The notes: generated from the letters alone by a model not told the origin. A DNA stretch of 64,000 nucleotides from Drosophila pseudoobscura (GCF_009870125.1 NC_046679.1:18104001-18168000), one strand, 5' to 3'; counted from the stretch's first letter, positions 13,201 to 27,215 are shown. Made by a program: numbers and translations.

Positions 13201-16200
13201 CGATGCAGCTATATTTGTTTTGTGTGCTCGAATCACGAAGTAATGAACTTTTAAACATGTAAAACTTTAAATTCCCAAATTTATGGCCACTGGAACTGGA
13301 CAGCCGTTTTTGGTATAAAAGCGTACGACATAATTTATGAACGACCCGCACACACTCGCACTCGGCCTGGACCAATCGAGGCCCATCGAACCCGATCAGC
13401 GATCAGCGGTTGGATCGAAGGCGGAATGGGAATCGAATCGGGACTCGGGATTTCGAATTTCGGATTGGGATCAGTACACACTTGATGAAGGCAGTCGTTC
13501 CGAAGGCAGCCGAAGGCAGGGAAGCAGGCAGACAGAGGAGCAGGCGGCGGCCGCAGAAAGCTAAAGCTGAGGCGCGGACGCGAACGCGCATGCGATAACG
13601 ACTCCGAAATTGTTAGAGAGCAACTAACACTAAAAAAATTAAATTCAATATTTTGTTGTTTAGACGAAACGCCAACTGAAACGAAATCTGAAAAGGCAGA
13701 CTGGCGAACCGAGCGCGAACGCGAATGGCGCGATTCCCGAGCGCCAGAGCCGGAGCGAGAGCGCTCTGTCTCCGATCTTCGAGCTCCGGTCTCCGGGCCC
13801 GAGCACGACAACGACAACGACCACGAACGCGATCGCGAGTCGCAGTCATCGCTGTTCGTATACCGCTAGCATTAGCATGAGGGGACCGGGGTACCGGGGT
13901 ACCGAGGGACGGACGTCCAAGAAGAGAAACACACTAAACATTTTTTACATAGTATTATTTTGGGTTTTATTGCCTGGCGGATGGAGCGGACGGGCCGGAC
14001 GGAGGGACTGAAAGAGACACAAAGACGCGAACAAGTGAACGTTCCAAATGCGATCTGGGATCGCAGGCGGTGGGATTGGGATCCAGGGGCGTCGGCAGGG
14101 GGCTCATCTCCACACAAAGCCAGCCGACAAAGTCCACGAAAAATACGAGTATTCGCCTGGCCTGCTCTCCGTGTTTCTTCCCTATATTTTAATTATAACA
14201 TTTTGTTGTGGCCCCGCGTATGTGTGTGTGTGAGTGCGGCCATTTCACATCACACAAACACATGCGTGCCCAGGGCCCAAGTATCCCAGCAATAACATTT
14301 TAGCCGAGGGCAAACTTTGCACATCTCGGCGTACTTTGCGGTTGGCTGACAGAGTCTGGCAAACGCTGCGTGAAAAGTCGCAGGGAAATTCCATGAAATC
14401 GTGGAAAACTTGGAGCTTGGAAACTGTTTCGTGGCCGTGGCCGTGCCCATTCATGCATAGGAGCGTTAGCAGTGTTCTCCATGCCTGCAGGTGGACGAGA
14501 AAGTGGACACAGATTGACTGAATTTGACTTCCAAATGGAGTCAGTATCTTGTGGCAATTACAGGTTCCAACCGCTACGAGCCTCCACTCCGCCGGATAAA
14601 AGCCGAGTACTCTTGCGGGGCCATGCAAGTGCCTGTAATTTGCTGGGGAAATCATAAAACATCTTCGGCATCCTGATTCGCTTTGAAACCCGTTTGGCCA
14701 GCTCTGGGCTGCCAATCACAGCCAAACCAGTTTCGAGTCAAGTGCGAAAACAAAAAGCAGCTCTGAAATTGCAACTAAACTGAAAATCAAGTTGAGCTTT
14801 AATTAAAAACCTGGAAAATACAATTAAAAATACCCGTCAGCCACAGCAACTTGTGCAATTAACTGCTGCCGAGGCGAGAGAAAAAAACAAAAAAAAACAA
14901 AAAAGCTAAAAGCTAAAACCAAGCAAAATTGTAGAAAAATCTTGGCTAAGTGTTGTGTGTAATTGGCCAACCAGCACCAGCTGGCGAGTGGAGAAGGCTG
15001 AACCTGAACCTGAAGCTGTGGCTGAGGCTGGCCATGGGCACAAACGCGGACGCTGATCAGCGACGCGTTGCCGCAGCCCCCTACCGCTGCCCCGTCCCTC
15101 GACCAGCGGCCTTGGAGACGCCACTGCCGCTGATTGCGATTACCTATGCTCCATACCTGGCCTTTCCTTGCCCCACCTGGCCCTGGCGCAAGCGAACAAG
15201 ATAAGCGCGTAACGAGCAGCGAGTATGCGCTGAAGAGGATGGTGAGGGTTATGGAAAGGAAGTAAGCGTGTTTCATAAATTGAAAGCACTGCTGCGGCAC
15301 AGAAAACCGAAAATTATTAAGCCAAGCAGCTAGAAAGAAGAAGCAAAAACGCCATTTAGATGGCAATCTGGCGGTCAGGCCGCCGAGACCGACAACCAAA
15401 AACCAGCAAGCAGCAACTGACGATGGACGGCGGACAGTGGGAAAGCGCTGGGCTTGAAAATGGCAGTCAACGGAGGAAGAGCAGTTGAAGAAGGGAAAGC
15501 AGCGGGGCAGCGGCAGGGGACTGCACAGTGTACACACACTCACTCACGAAACAAAAACTCGGTCATAAAACGCTTCAAAATTGCGGCTTTGAGCCACAAA
15601 AAAACCAAACCCAAAGAAGCAGCACACACAAAAAAAAATGCGAGTAATTATTTTTATTAAAGAAACCAAAAATGAGAAGTCCAACAGCCACACTCGGCCA
15701 CACTCCGCAACACAGCTTTTTGTGCTGGTTTACACTTTGGGAAGAGGCGGAGTCCTAGAACTGATCCAATGTCACACTCTGCTCTGCTCTCTACAGATGC
15801 AAGGGGAGCTGTGGGTGCGTCTAAGACCCGAGATTAACCAAAAGGCATGTCAGCTGCAGGACACAAACATTTCTTTGGGATGCATACATCTCCATCTCAG
15901 CTGAATAAAGTGGACCAATAATTGCTAGTGCCAATTCGGCTGAGGATAAGCATCGGACATTTACGAAATATGCGGCGGCAGCCAATCGCGAAAATGTCGA
16001 AAGGGAACTGGAGATGGAGATGGAGATGAGCCGGGACGGGACGGAAAGGGCGAAGCTGGAGGAATAGCAGTTTTCTATCCGTCATAAATAATGCTAACCT
16101 AAGCGCCACGGCTGAGGGAAAAACATGCACGGTCCATTAACTTTTGGCGGAGTGCAGCACTGCGTTCACTCACCACCACCGCCATCAGCAGAGTCGCGGC

Positions 16201-19104
16201 GGTGGGACTGTACAGGGTGGAGGCAGGGGTAGCGGTAGGGGTTCCAGTTCCTACCCGACTTGGCGCTCTTCCCTACTTTTGGCCACACGAAATCGGACTC
16301 AGGTGCGTGTGTGTTGGGGCAAAGGTCACACTGAGGTTAAGTATATTCAGAGCTGAGCTGAAATTTGCATTTGGCAAGCGTTTCTGCTCAGCTGCGTGAC
16401 TGCTGCTGAGCAATTTCTTTTATTATTCATATTACGTTAATTATATTCCAGCGCTATAGAGTCGCCCGCAGCGCTCCTTCCTCTTAATCTTAAGCTTAAG
16501 CTTAAGTGCTAATAAAATTAATTGTGAAGTGCTTAAGGCGCCTAGGACTGTGCATTTAGTTGCAAAGCGAAGCTCGTTAAAACTGCATCAAACAGTGTGA
16601 GTCACGTGGAGATGGAGCCGCTCTAGAATCTGCACGGGTTAACTGCATTCGTGGCAGCAGTGTCTGGTGGGGAGCAATGTCATTCTCTGAAGAGCAGAGG
16701 CAAAATCCGGTCATTCTAAGTCTTTGTGTTAGAGCACATACATTTTCTCTCCGTTAGGATCCCATCCGCATATCCGCAAAAACGGATCACCAAGCCCCGC
16801 TTATCAAACAAGTAAGGAAAGCACATACATATGTACATATTACGTACCTATAATAGCTGGGGTCTAAGACACATAAAACAGAAAATCAATTACAATGCGT
16901 TACCTACGATTATAAATCATGTAAAAGACTAATCATAAAATATCTTCACATTTCAATGATTTTCTGTTGACTACTTTCTTGAATATATCATGGATCCTCC
17001 AAGATCCATGAGACGAGTTTCTCGATCCCTTCCCTGAGTACATTTCAATTTGCCCGAATCCACTTTCATCCAAAAGTATCCGCAAGCAGCGGGAGAACTG
17101 CAGCAGCTGCAGCGTTCACAAACCCTGGAGTCACGCCATGGCTGCCCCGCCTTTCTCGCAGTCGCAGAGCAGAGCAGCCGCCATGAAAGTGAACGAAACT
17201 CAACAAACTCACCACGGCCATGCTGCTCGCTTAACGAGCGACGACTGGAGCGTAACGTAAGTGCGAACGAGCCAACGATCGCCCGATCGCTCTGGTCGCA
17301 CTCGGGTCGCGTGCGCGAGAGAGAGAGGCAAGACCAATGGCTGACTGGGGTTGAAATGGGCCCTGCCCACTTTCTGAGTGAGAGGCAAATGCACCGCGCA
17401 AAAATATGTACATACGGGTAATAAAAAGTAAACGCTTTTTAATTGTTGTCGATGCCTATGACGATCACGATGACGATTTCGATGAATCACAATCGAAATG
17501 TCGAGCCAAACAATAGCGAGCAGAGCTCCGAAAGTACACAAACAACAAATCAAATCAGATCGCTTTTACTGTTAGCCTCGCCGCCCGCGCCTTGAGTGCC
17601 TGATGGAATTATTGCTATTATAAAAAATATTTTGTTGGCTCATAAAAGCTGGCCTCTCTCCCCCTCACGATTGGACCCAGCTGTGGGTGTGGGTGTGGGA
17701 GTGGCAATGAATGCTCTGTGGGATGTATGTGTGTGTGTGTGTGTGGGTGGCGGTCGTGGTGTTGTCTATTGACGGGGAATCCGCCGCGCAGCGACGCTCG
17801 TCAAACGCCAAAACGCAAATACAATATTTTAAGGTCTAATTTTTTGACGAGTTTTTAAACGATTGTAAAACTCTTTTCCCGACCGCTGCCCCGCTTTTAC
17901 GAGTGCGAGGCCATTCGAGTGTTTTGAGCGAGTGAATTATGGGCCGGGCTAGGCAGGAGATAGTCAGATAGTCCTCTGCCGCTGCCGCTGACTCTGCCTC
18001 CCCCATTGTGGCCAGAGCCAGAGCCAGAGCCACAGAAGCGAACATGGGGGAGAGCTGAGCGAGCCAGTGTGACAAAGCCGAGGCCGAGCAGGCTGTGTGG
18101 CGTTTATTACGTGAGTTATGACACCTTTGGCAGTCATTCGGGCCGCGTTCGGGCCAGACAAACTATTAACAATGGTTAATTAATTGCAAGCCAATAAAAG
18201 CCGCACTGAATACCGCATACGAATAGGAATATGCGCGACGCTGGACAACGCTTCGATTCCGAATGGAATCCGCATCGTCAGGTAGCCCTCGTAAAAATGC
18301 CAATTACAGAAATCACAACAAATCATAAAGTTTTTTAATTGCACGCTGTGGCGGCAGGCCTTTGCCATTTCCCATTTCCAATGCCAGTCCATCCATCAAT
18401 CAGCCAGCCAGTCCAGCAGTCCAGCCGTCCAACAGTCCAGCAATCAATCAATATTTGAGCTGCGAACCACGAAAGACCGCGAGTGTTTATTTTACCAATT
18501 AATGGAAATAATCTACAAAGTAATTACACATAAAGTTCACCAGAAAATCTGAACTCAAAATAATAGATTCCACCTGTTCATTGATTCCATTCCTGTCCCA
18601 TTCATACAGAGTAATCGAGATGATTACGAGCCCCCACAAATAAATAAACCTACTCATAAATCCACTTGCTCGGCGCCCCCGTCAATGGCCCCCATTACCC
18701 AAAGGCATACATGCCCGAACATATTGTAAAACAATTATCACCTGTTGCAAATTATTCGGATTTTATGCCCGCCGCGTAATATCAGTGGCTGCTAAGCGAC
18801 CGTCCTGCTCCACTCTCCCTGCAACATCGTTCACTCATAAATACTGCAGAGACATCATAAAAATGTTTGAGGCACCGCCGCCGAAAGAGGCAGCAGCAGT
18901 AACAGAAACAGCAACCATAAATCCTGATTATGGTCTCTGGATTTATTGCACGTGGCATCACCCGATGGTGGCCGGCCCGGAATCGGAATCGGAATCACCC
19001 TGTGCCCCAGATACTCTGCACGGTCAGAGGGTTAGGAAGGCAGCAATCGATGGGAGCTTCTCGGACGATCTCGACACTTGTAGCTACGAGTCCGTCTGCG
19101 TCTG

Positions 19105-19131
19105 CCCCCCCCCCCCCCCCCCCCCCCCCCC
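19105..19131 (+). repeat. Poly-C homopolymer (27 C)
   Basis: An uninterrupted run of 27 C is read directly from the sequence. It is unusually long for Drosophila and liable to length error in sequencing. Confidence 0.9.
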
Positions 19132-19762
19132 ACAAATGGAAATGTTGAATTGTATATCATATGAACTCGTGAATTTGACTTTTTATATTTTGTGTAAACA
19201 TCCGATTCTTGACAGTAAAACAATAATGCAGTAGGTAAACGAGTTCCTTTGTCTCCTTGCCGTGGGGCACGCACAGAGACTGAAATGCAAAGTTTTGTAA
19301 ATATAATCGGCCAATGTTTATGGAAACAATCCTGGCCAAATAAACAGTGCCTGGTCGCTGAATGCAATCGAATCGATTTAATGACTTTGGCTTTATTTGC
19401 TCGTGTCCGTGGAGAGGCTAAGCTGCAGTTTCTTGGCCAATAGAGCTGCCCTGAAAGGTCCGCTGCAATCGCAAAAATATCAAATGCCACAAATTTTCCA
19501 AAATGCAAGCCCAAGCCTGGCAGTGTCGGCGGTATCGGTATCGGAGCGGAGGGAAACTCATTAGTCAGGGGCCTGGCATCGCCATTACCCAGTACCCAGT
19601 CGACGAGGCTCCGACTGGGGCCATATAAAGTGTGACACTTTTATAGGGCACTTTGGAATGCGCCGCGGGCGCAGCGTCGGACTATGGCCGAGCATAACCA
19701 GTCGACGCGCGGCATTTACATATGTCTCTGTGTATATCTATGCCTATACATATCTGCTTTTC

Positions 19763-19806
19763 ATTTGCATTTGCATACGAGTATGCATCTGCATCTGCAT
19801 CTGCCA
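19763..19806. promoter_or_regulatory. Overlapping POU octamers with TGCATC repeats
   Basis: Two ATTTGCAT octamers overlap by two bases (19763-19770 and 19769-19776) and are followed by TATGCATCTGCATCTGCATCTG. ATTTGCAT is the classical POU-domain site; in flies candidate binders include nubbin, pdm2 and vvl. Function is inferred from the motif only. Confidence 0.4.
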
Positions 19807-22805
19807 GATGCAGCCATTCCATTCCCATCCGCCGCTAACGAGGAGGAGACGCATTGTCGTCCGCCCGCTCGCCTCCAACAAGCGTTTTATGGGACCATCG
19901 CTGGACCTGGTTCTCTATCTGGCAGTGACAAAGGCCACCCTGTGGTCCCGGTATCTGCATTCTGTATCCAATGGATGGGCTCTGGCAGGAACTAGGCTAG
20001 GAACACGGCTTGCACGCGCACCAAATCAAAATATGAATTTGTATATTTATACAACAGAAATGTCAAGCAAGTCGAACCCGACCCCTGCCCGGTCGCCCCG
20101 ACTCCCCGCCGAGGTCTATTTGCGTCCAGTTAACGCGCTGAAGGCCATAAAAGAAAGCCGTCCGTGCGTCAAACTGAAAACGGTATCAGTGCAGCTACCA
20201 GGGAGCTCCCAGGGAGCGGGAACCGAGGGACCACGGCTCGGAGCTGAGATTCAAATTTTCCGTTTAGCATCCTCTTGCGTCTTACGGTCCCGTTCTGGCT
20301 TACAGAATTCGTTTTATGTTTTTATTGCATATCTACGCATATTGCCCCTCGATGCTGGACTGATTTATGATGGCGACGGTTGGACGAACCGCGTCGAACC
20401 GAACCCTTTCCACACACAGAACGGGTCGCCGTCTCTGTCCCTGTCTCTGCATATTCAAAACTCAAACAAAGGGCAAAGAGACCGTGAACAATGAAATTAG
20501 AGCAACACATTGAGGGTGTATTGACATTGAGGACAAGGAATAGGAACCGGTCATGGGGATGGGCATGAGGACGCAGAGCCAAGAGATGCACTTTCTAAAA
20601 TAGTCCCTTGCCTTCCTACACGGTGCTAAATTGAACAAGAAAATTTCGAATTGTGTCCAGTTTTGTCCAGCGACCAGCTCCCCGCAGCACAAATTCATTT
20701 TGATGAGATCAGCAGCACTAAAGACCAACTAATAAGCCCAGAAACATCGAATGGATGTAATGGAATGTATCCATCCTATCCAAGGCATGAAAAAGTTTAA
20801 AGTAGAGATAACAGAACACCAGAAGAACGACAAGAGGCCACCTTAGCCAGCAAAAAGGCATAAAAAATCATACACACAAACGCAGACACAGACACAGAGT
20901 GGCTGCCCAACCTTCATGCCTATAAATCCATCGAAATAATGGATCGGATAAGGGGCGCGCATTCGAGATGAGTTCCAGTCGCGCCGCCAAGTGGGTTGAG
21001 TGCCCACACGATGGCCGGCCTGCAGATACAGATACTGGGACAGACTGGCCTGGCGGACAGTCGACTCCCAATCAAGCCGCTGAGCCACCACAACGAATCG
21101 AGGAGGAATGGAGAGGCAGGGCACGAAATGGGGGGCAGGCAATCTGTATCTCATGGATACACTTGGCTTGGCTCGGTTCAATGCTCGCTTCCACATGCGA
21201 ACATGTGCATCAGCGACAAAAACAGCTACAGAAACAGAAACGGAAATGGCAGCGACAAACCGAGAGGAAAATGGCAAATGGCAACCAACCCAAACTATGG
21301 CAAAATACGAGCGCATCGAAAGTGGCTTTAACCCCTGCCTGCCACGGCCACATGCCGCCATTGCCATCTGAGGACGTCTCACCACCAACCCGAATTCGTT
21401 CTCGCTCCCATCCTCATCAAAAATTCCAAATACGTTTCAAATTTAATATGTGCATTTATCTGAGACCCTCGCAGCTCGCAGTTTCTCCACTGATTGTGGG
21501 CTCGGATCGGGGAGTGGCAGGAGCTGGGTTTCAGAGCCACTGTAATTCTCCACTCCTTTACCTTTCCTTCCTTTATGGGGCTTAAATATGTATAACCCCA
21601 GGGCTCCGTACGTGTCTGAGCTTGCGTTGGATGCGAGTATAATATTTCGACTAAAAATTCACGCCCTGCGTTATTCTATCAACACCTCCGCATTGTTGTT
21701 GTCGTCGCTTGCCTCTCCAGCGCCATCATCATCACCGAGCGATGGCGGACACGCATACGAAATGAGATTTGTGGCAGCCAACTCGGAGCTGGGAAGGGAC
21801 CATGACTCATAGCCGGGGAGGGGGGGCAGCTGAGGCGGCGGGGATTACGCCTAAGTCCCGAGCTAAACTCACGTGTACGCTCGTACATACACACATATTT
21901 CCATATAAAATTCCTCCTTGCTTATTCATGAGAAGAGCTTCGGAGACGGAGACGGAGACACAACTAAAAAAATAAACCCAACTAAACTGAAAAGTTGCTC
22001 GTAGAACAGGAATTCCCCCTGAATATACTTAAAAGTACCCCCTTTTTATTGTCAATGCAATTATTGCAATTATAGTCTCCAAGTGGAATTAATCATAAGA
22101 AGTATTACGACTAAGCCACATTTCGTTTCAAGTCTTATATAGAAAAATATAAGATCGAAATCAAATATCTATATATATGTTACATCACTTGAGAATGGCT
22201 AGTCCGATTTGGCTCAAAAGAAAATGTATTTTTTTTAAATCTTAGACGTAGTAGGCGAAGAGGCAATTTCGTAATCAGAGATAAGTGCCAAACTCGAGTT
22301 ATTATTCACTCGAGTATTATTCAAATGAGTTATCCTCATCTCCTAGTATCCTCATCCGCTAGTCGTATATACATACATATGTATGTATTAACCAATATAG
22401 AATATCTTATACATATGCCATAGAATCGTTATCGTATTAGGGACTTCGTAATCACTCTGTAGCGATTGGCTTGGCTGATTCATTCATTTCCCTAAGAGTT
22501 AAGTCCCTTACAACACTTGGTGCTTGAATATCATAATCGGCTCAGCATTGAGTCAAAAAGTTGACATTTCAAGCGGCTAAAGAAAGCGAAAAATTAACCA
22601 AACCAAGAGAAACAGAAACAGAAACAGAATTATAGTTCGTGTAATGAAGTTATTACGAGTCTTAATGTTGAAATTTATGCGCGGCCATTAAAAATCGAAA
22701 GACACGTTTTTCGAATATTTTAGCTGTTGCCGTCGCATAAATTAGGCGACGTGACTTGTTTTCGCCGGCCGATAACGAACCGGGGTCCGACGCTGGCCAT
22801 GTCGA

Positions 22806-22824
22806 GGGGAGGGGAGGGGAGGGG
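22806..22824 (+). repeat. (GGGGA)4, G-quadruplex motif
   Basis: Four runs of GGGG separated by single A bases occur on the plus strand. Confidence 0.8.
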
Positions 22825-23190
22825 AGCGAGGCTTACCTTGCCAGTGCAGCCAGAGGGAAGGTGGGCGTGTGTAACTCCACATGGACGGATATCAGCCATA
22901 ACATCGCTGGTGCTGAATTAACAATGCAAATTCTGAGCTCGGACTTAATCGAAGTGAGCAAAATGGAGTCGGAGCCGAGACGCCAATACACTCCCTTGGG
23001 CAGCCGGGAGACAAGATCTTGGACAAGGCTGCCCTAGCCCCAGCCAGACCTCCATCGCGATATCCGTGGAGCGGTTTGGGCGAGCTTTCAAGTCACTCGA
23101 TGCGACGGCTATGCTATCGAGGCGAGGCGAGGCGAACTTTGTTGCAGGTTGGCGGAACATATTAATTGCATTTTATTGGCCTGGGCATGG

Positions 23191-23275
23191 GACTGTGGCT
23201 GAGCCTGTGGCTGCGGCTGAGATTGTGGCTGAGACTGAGAGTGAGTTTGGGGCTGAGACTAAGACTCAGACCGAC
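23191..23275 (+). repeat. Diverged GGCTGA-type tandem repeat
   Basis: Imperfect units of GGCTGA/GACTGA/GGCTGC repeat about a dozen times. This is decayed minisatellite-like sequence. Confidence 0.6.
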
Positions 23276-26091
23276 ACTACTTGCAATTTAATAACGTGCA
23301 TTAAAATCACAGATTTATAGCTACACGCAATCCGATTTCACGACTGCGATTGCGATGGCAATGGCTCGGAAACCGCATTGGCGGTAGTACGAGTATTGGC
23401 GGCCCACTCCAGGAACGAAGCGGAGCCATTCTGTTAGCTGGTTGGAACAGCTGGCGACCGGTCGACTTGCATATGGACGAGGCCTCCTGGCTCTCCTCTT
23501 CCTTTTCATCGAGCTGTCGTGGGGTTAGAGAGCCATTAAACAAACGCCAAGATAATTAAAATAGCTGAAAGCCTTTGAAATTCCTTGCTGCAAAACGGCA
23601 AAACGCCGCTTTTGCCAAATTTCATTAAACATTTTAATTGCCACCATTTTGTGCCAGCAACTTTTGTTTCAAATTATTTGCATTCCGATTCCCAGAAAAT
23701 GAAAAACGATTTAATTTGCAGCAGACACCCGGGAATGCTTTTCGTAAAGGCAAAGGGGTTCGTTCCTTGCCCAAGAACCTTCGTTCCTTTTCCGTAATCA
23801 CTTCCCCACGCAACCCACCCAGCCAGGCGCCCAATTTCAATTCCAATTCCGACTTCCAGCTCCATTCCGGGCCCGTCCCCGTCTCCGTCTCCGCCTCCAA
23901 CTGCGATATTTGCCCAAAGAAAACACGCAATTTTAAAACAAGCCTCACGCATCTCCCAACCACACAGACACACCCCGTCGACAAGGGTTTCTCTTTCTGG
24001 GACCCAGGACGAGGACGTTGACGAGAACGAGGACTGTGCTAGGCGGTGGTGGCTCGGTGGGTTCGGGTGATGGGATTAAAGCGCGAAATGGCCCAAGGAC
24101 TCCAACCACCATTCGCTTGAAACTCTGATTTTTCGTTTCCCCCGATTCGATTGCGTAACTTTCATTTTGCTGAGCGACGGCTGGCTGTATCTCTTGCTCA
24201 TTGTAAATATATAATATCCGGAGAGTGTGTTCTTCCAACAACAGCCGCACTCTAAATTTAGCCCCAGCCCCACCCGCACACCAAAAATACAGATGGAGTG
24301 ACATGGAAACACTAACGCATGCACATTTTTGAATGTAAACAAAATTAGACAGACATGATTATTTTTGTGCCTCGGGACATAAAATAAATTGGCTCTCCCA
24401 ACAATAGGGGAGACCTGAAGGTCCGGGGTTTGTTCATTTGTTCAAAACCCAGATGCCAACATTTAGACAATCCCACCAGACTTCAAATAGGTACAACACA
24501 AGAAGCTTGATAGAAAAAATAAAGATAAAAACCAACCAACTTCGGTATTGGAAGCTCATAGCATGTACATACCTAAAACAGAAGTGTTTAAGTTTCAAAA
24601 CTGAGAAAATACATATCTTCCTTCTACTTTCGCAAGTAGTACTTTCAAATTTGATATCTTTTGAACGATTGGGCTGATTCCGTCCACTTGAAACTTTTTT
24701 GATATATGTACATATCTAAGTGATTTTAGAAACATACTAAATGCGTAGAATATTCATTTAGCCTTAGCACATACAACTTTCGAAGCTTTGCAAAAAAGGT
24801 TTGAGTTGGATGAATGAGAATATAGCCAGCCGATGCCAATTTGGGGCACCAACGGGAGGCAGCACATACATACATATCTTCATACATACAAAGGTACATA
24901 CAAACCTCCAAGCATCGAGAAGTCGACAAGAAGAACACCTCACGGACGGTGTGCCATATGTGGCCGCAGCGGAAGTCAGAGTCAGAGGCAGACGGACGGC
25001 GGACTGCGGACAGCGGACAGCGCCTTGGGGCAAATGCGGAGCAGTCGCCGGCTGAGCGATTCTGTCACTTCCACGAAACTGACAACGGCCCTGGAGTTTC
25101 CCTGGGAATTCAATTTGCGGCAAATGGAAATGGAAATATTCGCGAGCCAAGCAGCAAAGCGAGGAGCAACGCAAAGCAACGCACCGATGGGAGGCAAAGC
25201 AAAGTTGTTGCCACGCTGCAGAACTTCTTGGAAGTCGAATTTCTTCTGTACGTGCACAGCCGGTACGGTCCGTTCATTTGCCCTCTTCCTTGGAGCCACG
25301 CCACTCACATGCATTCTATTCCCACAACACAACACGGTTCAAATCGACAATCCCGAGTCCGCTGGATAACATAACTCTGTATGCCCTCCTTCGCTCCGCC
25401 ACCAGCAGCAAGAAAAGCAGTTGTTGAGGCAGAAGACATGTCCCGAGGGGACTGGCGGAATAAGCGCTGGGGCACCAACGAGCGGCTCAAACTCTCCAAC
25501 AATTGCAGTCGAAATTGTCCGAAGATAAAAACAAACAAGTTGGATGAAGGAGGAGGCTGGACGGGGCGGGCCGAGCCGAGCGCCTTTGTCAACCAATGAT
25601 GTGAACTTCCCTTTGTTTGTCGTTGCTCCATCCACAATCCCCCAGTTTTCCTTTATCTGCGGTCTATTTTACCTCCCCAATTAAACTGTCCCAGATTGTC
25701 TTCTTTAACTAAGTAAAACAAAACTTCAGCAAATGGGATACTGATCTATAAGTCAGGCTACTTTTGCTTTGAAAATGTGTATTTACTAATTTTACAGATG
25801 ATACAATTACACGATGAATTGTCAATCTGAGGACTATGTTATAATCACTAAATAAGAAAGATTCATCTTCAGCAATGTTCTTGTTAGTCAACAGTCTATA
25901 GTCAGTATATACATACATACTGTGAACTTATTAATGCAATTTATACAATGTATTTTTTATGTCGTTTGGTATCAATAATCGCAAAAGAAACTTTCAATTA
26001 AAAAAAACAAAGAAAAATTCGTTCAAATCGATTCAACCGTTTCAATTTTTCTTTAAACTTTTTTATATATCTGTCTCTTTTTTCTAATAGC

Positions 26092-26330
26092 ACACCAACA
26101 CCAGCACATTGGTGGAAAGAGCAGTGGAAAAATTTTGCAACAAACTTGATTCAGTGTTATCACACCAAAATTTGGTGGCTCTAGCTCTTATTGTCTCTGA
26201 GAACTAGGCACATACATACATACATACATACATACATAAATAAGACATTGCTATATCGACTCAGCTATTGATGCTGATCAAGAATATATCTACTATATAT
26301 ACATATATATACAAACATACACTTTCAATA
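26092..26330 (+). mobile_element. DINE-1 Helitron fragment
   Basis: The stretch contains the DINE-1 hallmarks CTCTAGCTCTTATTGTCTC, GACTCAGCTATTGATGCTGA and TCAAGAATATAT in the expected order. A CATA microsatellite (26211-26238) replaces the usual GACGGACAGACGG block. It is non-autonomous and decayed. Confidence 0.7.
26211..26238 (+). repeat. (CATA)n microsatellite
   Basis: Seven consecutive CATA units lie inside the Helitron fragment. Confidence 0.9.
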
Positions 26331-26524
26331 AAAATCTTAAATAACAGTATACTCGTGGAGTTGGTACTCGAAGTAAACCTTATGGTATAGCTCGGCTGTT
26401 TTTGCTGCCAAGGTTCACATCCTGATCATGAATAATGTATACTTTAAATGCCCAGTCTGCTTCTTTCTGTGCATTACAAACGTCTTTTAAAAATTAATAT
26501 ACCCTCAAAAGTAAATAAAAACGA

Positions 26525-26765
26525 GGGGTAACATTGTGAGTTGCTGCGAAGACCGCAACTCCACATTTATACCCGATACTTAGTCAGTATGGCTCTCCTC
26601 CGGCAGACGCCGCGAATATTAAACGACACGACTATTGATGCTATTGATGCTGATCAAGAATATATATACTTTATGGGGTCGGAAACGATTCCTTCTGGAC
26701 GTTACACACATCCATTTTCACCACAAATATACTCATTTTGAGTCATTTGAGTCTTGTCAAAATTT
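26525..26765 (+). mobile_element. DINE-1 Helitron, internally deleted copy
   Basis: The left part (TGTGAGTTGCTGC, CCGCAACTCCACA, TGGCTCTCCTCCGGCAGACG, ATTAAACGACACGAC) joins directly to the right part (ATTGATGCTGATCAAGAATA, TATGGGGTCGGAAACGATTC, GACGTTACACACATCCA). The central body of the element is missing. The ORFs crossing it are not genes. Confidence 0.75.
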
Positions 26766-27111
26766 CATAGAGGCCGCTATTACCAGGGTGCGCCACCTGC
26801 AGAAAATTGACTGTAACCATACAATGTAAATTGCGCCCTCTGGCGGAGATATAGACGCCAATGCGTATGGCAAGAGAGAGAGAGGGAGAGAAGAGAGTCT
26901 TATACGCACGCTCAAAAAGTATACAGATGTGGAATACAGTGGAAAAAATAAGAAGTCAAATGAAAAGAAAAATTATGTAAGTATTCCATACACTAGTATG
27001 GATGTGGCTTTAATAAATTTAATCTTTTTGAGTGGCCTGTAGCTGTATTTTTCCAAATACACCTTAGCTTTTTACAGCGAAAACTTGACACATATATTCT
27101 TGAACATCATT

Positions 27112-27215
27112 AAAAGACGAGTCGATATATCCGTGTCTGTTTGTCCGTCTGCCCGTCTTGATCAGCGCCTAGTTCTCAGAGACTATGACTATATGAGCCA
27201 GAGCTACCGATTTTA
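27112..27215 (-). mobile_element. DINE-1 Helitron fragment
   Basis: GAGTCGATATATCCGTGTCT, GTCCGTCTGCCCGTC and TCTCAGAGACTATGACTATA occur in the reverse order and orientation to the copy at 26.1 kb. It is an inverted partial copy. Confidence 0.65.

Larger units (their letters stand above)
4854..15900. other. Non-coding DNA, probably long intron or regulatory region
   Basis: No ORF here has both codon-like content and splice or start context. Blocks of AT-rich homeodomain-type words (TAATTA, TTTATGG, CAATTAATT) alternate with pyrimidine-rich runs (6407-6462, 9000-9055, 9360-9420), GA-rich DNA (9940-10005) and the GGGGTT array at 10188. The CpG- and GA-rich module at about 13.65-13.87 kb resembles a promoter or leader. 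Tandem ACCGGGGT units lie at 13881-13903. Confidence 0.45.
15901..24400. other. Non-coding DNA with mixed regulatory-looking content
   Basis: No supported gene is present. Visible elements are a CTTAAG palindrome series near 16487-16506, a GA/CpG-rich module at about 17.22-17.34 kb, GT-rich DNA at 17680-17750, the poly-C tract at 19105, overlapping POU octamers at 19763, the (GGGGA)4 tract at 22806 and diverged GGCTGA units at 23190-23275. The ORFs here are mostly overlapping frames in GC-rich DNA without conserved domains. Confidence 0.45.

Noticed and set aside
13335..13850. 160-codon Arg/Ser-rich minus-strand ORF
   Set aside because: Composition mirrors the CpG-rich leader-like DNA and the opposite strand is equally open. 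It is not treated as a gene.
19658..20494. 278-codon plus-strand ORF
   Set aside because: It runs over POU octamer and simple repeats, shows no domain, and changes composition abruptly. Probably chance.
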